Shown here one piece after another: positions 62,280-64,000 of a DNA stretch of 64,000 bases. Both the position numbers and the translations under genes were made by a program. The first letter of the stretch is position 1. Each line of letters starts with the position of its first letter. Below the pieces are notes generated by a model. That model did not search any database. It was not told where the DNA came from and saw nothing but the letters and a program-made list of their open reading frames with translations. Source of the stretch: Paenibacillus melissococcoides (lineage in GTDB: Bacteria; Bacillota; Bacilli; Paenibacillales; Paenibacillaceae); contig CALYLO010000013.1 in assembly GCA_944800085.1 (NCBI GenBank), forward strand, positions 101,001-165,000, written 5' to 3'.

Positions 62280-64000
62280 GTGACGAACGCACAATCTCGA
62301 ATGGAACAACTCGTGGCGGAATTGAACCGGTACAATTATCATTACTATACGCTCGACAATCCGGTGATTAGCGACAAGGAATATGATGCCCTGTATGACG
62401 AATTGGCCGCCCTGGAAAAAGAAACAGGGTTCATCCACCCCGATTCGCCGACCCAGCGCGTGGGCGGGGAGCTGCTGAAGGGCTTCGCGCCGCACCGCCA
62501 TCTGGCGCGGCTGTGGAGTCTGGACAAGGCCCAGTCGGCAGACGATCTGTACACCTGGCATCAGCGGGTGCTGCGCCTGATTCAGGATTACAATGCCAAA
62601 AATCCGGATCGGGAGCCGCTGCCGGATCCAACTTATGTCGTCGAGTTGAAATACGACGGGTTGACGCTCAACCTGACGTATACGGACGGCAAGCTGGTTC
62701 AGGCGGCGACGCGGGGCAACGGCACCGTCGGCGAGTCAATTCTGCCGCAAGTAAAGACAATCCGTTCCATTCCGTTGACCATTCCGTACAAGGAAGGGAC
62801 GATAGAGGTACAGGGCGAGGGGCTTATGAACCTGTCCGTGCTGGAGGCGTACAACAAGACCGCCGCCGAGCCGCTCAAAAATGCGCGCAACGCCGCGGCC
62901 GGCGCGCTTCGCAACCTGAATCCGCAAGTCACGGCGCAGCGGAAGCTGAACGCTTTCTTTTACAATATCGGTTACGCGGATCAATTGGCCTTCCAGACTC
63001 ATCAAGAGATGATGGCGTTCTTGAAGGACAACCATTTCAAGGTCAATCCGTATATCTCCTACTTCGATTCGATTGAAGCGGTGCATGCCGAGCTGGAGCA
63101 GATCCAGGAACGGCGCACAACCCTCGATTACCTGATCGACGGGGCGGTCGTCAAGATTACCGATATGCGTACCCGGGAGGTCTTGGGCTATACCGACAAG
63201 TTCCCGCGGTGGGCGATCGCCTTCAAATTCGAGGCGGAGGAGACAACGACCGTCCTGGAAGAGGTCAACTGGGAAGTCGGCCGCACCGGGAAAATCACTC
63301 CCGTGGCTCGCGTCGAGCCGGTCGAACTTGCTGGCGTGACCGTCCAAAACTGCACCTTGAACAATATCGGGGACATCGAGCGCAAAAACTTGAAATACGC
63401 CCTCGGCTCGCGCGTATTTATCCGGCGTTCCAACGATGTGATCCCGGAGATTCTCGGCAAGGTGACGGAGGAGCAGGATGGAGAAGAGATCGTGTCCCCG
63501 GCGCACTGTCCGTCCTGCGGATCGGAGCTGGAGATGCGCGGGGCTCATCTGTTCTGCAACAACAAGCTGAACTGCAAGCCGCAGATTGTCGGGCGGATCG
63601 TGCACTTCGCGTCCCGGGACGCGATGGACATCGAGACGTTCAGCATTATGACGGCCGAGCAGATTTACAATGAGCTGGACGTCCATGATCCGTCGGATCT
63701 GTACACGCTGACGTTCGATCAGCTCGTCGGCCTGAACCGGTTCGGAGAGAAGAAAGCGAACAATTTGCTCCAGGCGATCGAAGCGAGCAAGACCCGCGAT
63801 CTGTCCGCGTTTCTGTTCGCCCTTGGTATCCCGAATACCGGGAAGACGACGACCCGAGCGCTTGCGGAGCATTTCGGCACGCTGGAGGGCGTTATGAACG
63901 CGACGCGGGAGGAGCTTATCGCCGTTCCGGATGTCGGAGATATCGTCGCGGACAGCATCGTCTCGTTCTTCGAGGATGAAGTGAACAAGATGAGCGTCCA
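62280..64000 (+). CDS. ligA: NAD-dependent DNA ligase, 5' part (runs off the window)
   Basis: LigA seals nicks in DNA using NAD. The window contains 573 codons; the family is about 670 residues, so the C-terminal part including the BRCT domain is missing because the window ends, not because the gene is broken. Visible are the NAD-binding domain Ia (YYTLDNPVISDKEYDALYDE), the adenylated Lys124 in VELKYDGLTL, QVKTIRSIP-type strands, GWRP-like RWAIAFKFEAEE, and the zinc cysteines CPSCGSELEMRGAHLFCNN with NCKPQ. The helix-hairpin-helix region starts near the end. The start is GTG 62280, 7 bases after AAAGGAG; an ATG 21 bases further is a less likely start. Confidence 0.96.
   Translation, partial: MTNAQSRMEQLVAELNRYNYHYYTLDNPVISDKEYDALYDELAALEKETGFIHPDSPTQRVGGELLKGFAPHRHLARLWSLDKAQSADDLYTWHQRVLRLIQDYNAKNPDREPLPDPTYVVELKYDGLTLNLTYTDGKLVQAATRGNGTVGESILPQVKTIRSIPLTIPYKEGTIEVQGEGLMNLSVLEAYNKTAAEPLKNARNAAAGALRNLNPQVTAQRKLNAFFYNIGYADQLAFQTHQEMMAFLKDNHFKVNPYISYFDSIEAVHAELEQIQERRTTLDYLIDGAVVKITDMRTREVLGYTDKFPRWAIAFKFEAEETTTVLEEVNWEVGRTGKITPVARVEPVELAGVTVQNCTLNNIGDIERKNLKYALGSRVFIRRSNDVIPEILGKVTEEQDGEEIVSPAHCPSCGSELEMRGAHLFCNNKLNCKPQIVGRIVHFASRDAMDIETFSIMTAEQIYNELDVHDPSDLYTLTFDQLVGLNRFGEKKANNLLQAIEASKTRDLSAFLFALGIPNTGKTTTRALAEHFGTLEGVMNATREELIAVPDVGDIVADSIVSFFEDEVNKMSV

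Overview
The window is chromosomal DNA from a Gram-positive, moderately GC-rich, spore-former-like Firmicute, almost certainly a Paenibacillus. The evidence is the uvrB-uvrA and pcrB-pcrA-ligA housekeeping blocks, strong AGGAGG-type ribosome sites with frequent GTG/TTG starts, and a thiaminase I whose precursor length, signal peptide and active-site positions match what I know of the Paenibacillus thiaminolyticus enzyme. The species is an inference.

Layout. (1) 152-5084: uvrB and uvrA. (2) 5139-11819: a mobile-element landing zone. It holds a 402-bp MITE-like element split by an IS1182-type and an IS4-type insertion (both with clean target duplications), a group II intron sitting in degenerate repeats, and an eight-unit 40-bp tandem array. 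(3) 11921-20597: a TPP riboswitch followed by thiM-thiD-thiE, a nucleotide glycosidase, a thymidylate-synthase-like hydroxymethylase, a methyltransferase, a HAD-Nudix fusion and secreted thiaminase I, then a separate HAD phosphatase. I read this as a thiamin-antivitamin (bacimethrin / 2'-methoxythiamin) locus combined with thiamin salvage and thiamin destruction. (4) 20600-30150: a broken small toxin, a small repeat element, nitrite/sulfite reductase, a small membrane protein, an HtrA-like protease, a secreted stalk-domain protein and a U32-family protein. (5) 30284-54599: galU and a glycan locus that is AT-rich in its first half. It has an O-antigen-ligase-type protein, an epimerase, a Wzm/Wzt ABC exporter, a methyltransferase and a HAD protein that both end in repeat-built coiled coils, glycosyltransferases, rmlACBD and a polyprenyl-phosphate sugar transferase. 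It resembles the S-layer glycosylation (slg) loci of Paenibacillus and Geobacillus. It is interrupted at 41.7-47.9 kb by a decayed gene, an IS256-type element and an IS5-type element that itself carries a second, apparently identical group II intron. (6) 54627-64000: a UPF0158 protein, a SWIM-SNF2 helicase, a 43-residue membrane peptide, pcrB, pcrA and the 5' part of ligA, which runs off the window.

How the parts work together. In the thi locus, CMP would be hydroxymethylated, cleaved to the free base and O-methylated to bacimethrin. ThiD and ThiE could then build it into methoxythiamin phosphate using thiazole recycled by ThiM. The Nudix and HAD domains could strip phosphates for release, and thiaminase I would deplete thiamin outside the cell. 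In the glycan locus, nucleotide sugars (GalU, the epimerase, RmlABCD) feed a chain begun by the sugar transferase and extended by several glycosyltransferases. The chain would be capped by the methyltransferase, exported by Wzm/Wzt and ligated to protein or wall by the WsfB-like ligase. The two direct-repeat group II introns bracket about 34 kb that contains the whole thiaminase locus and half of the glycan locus.
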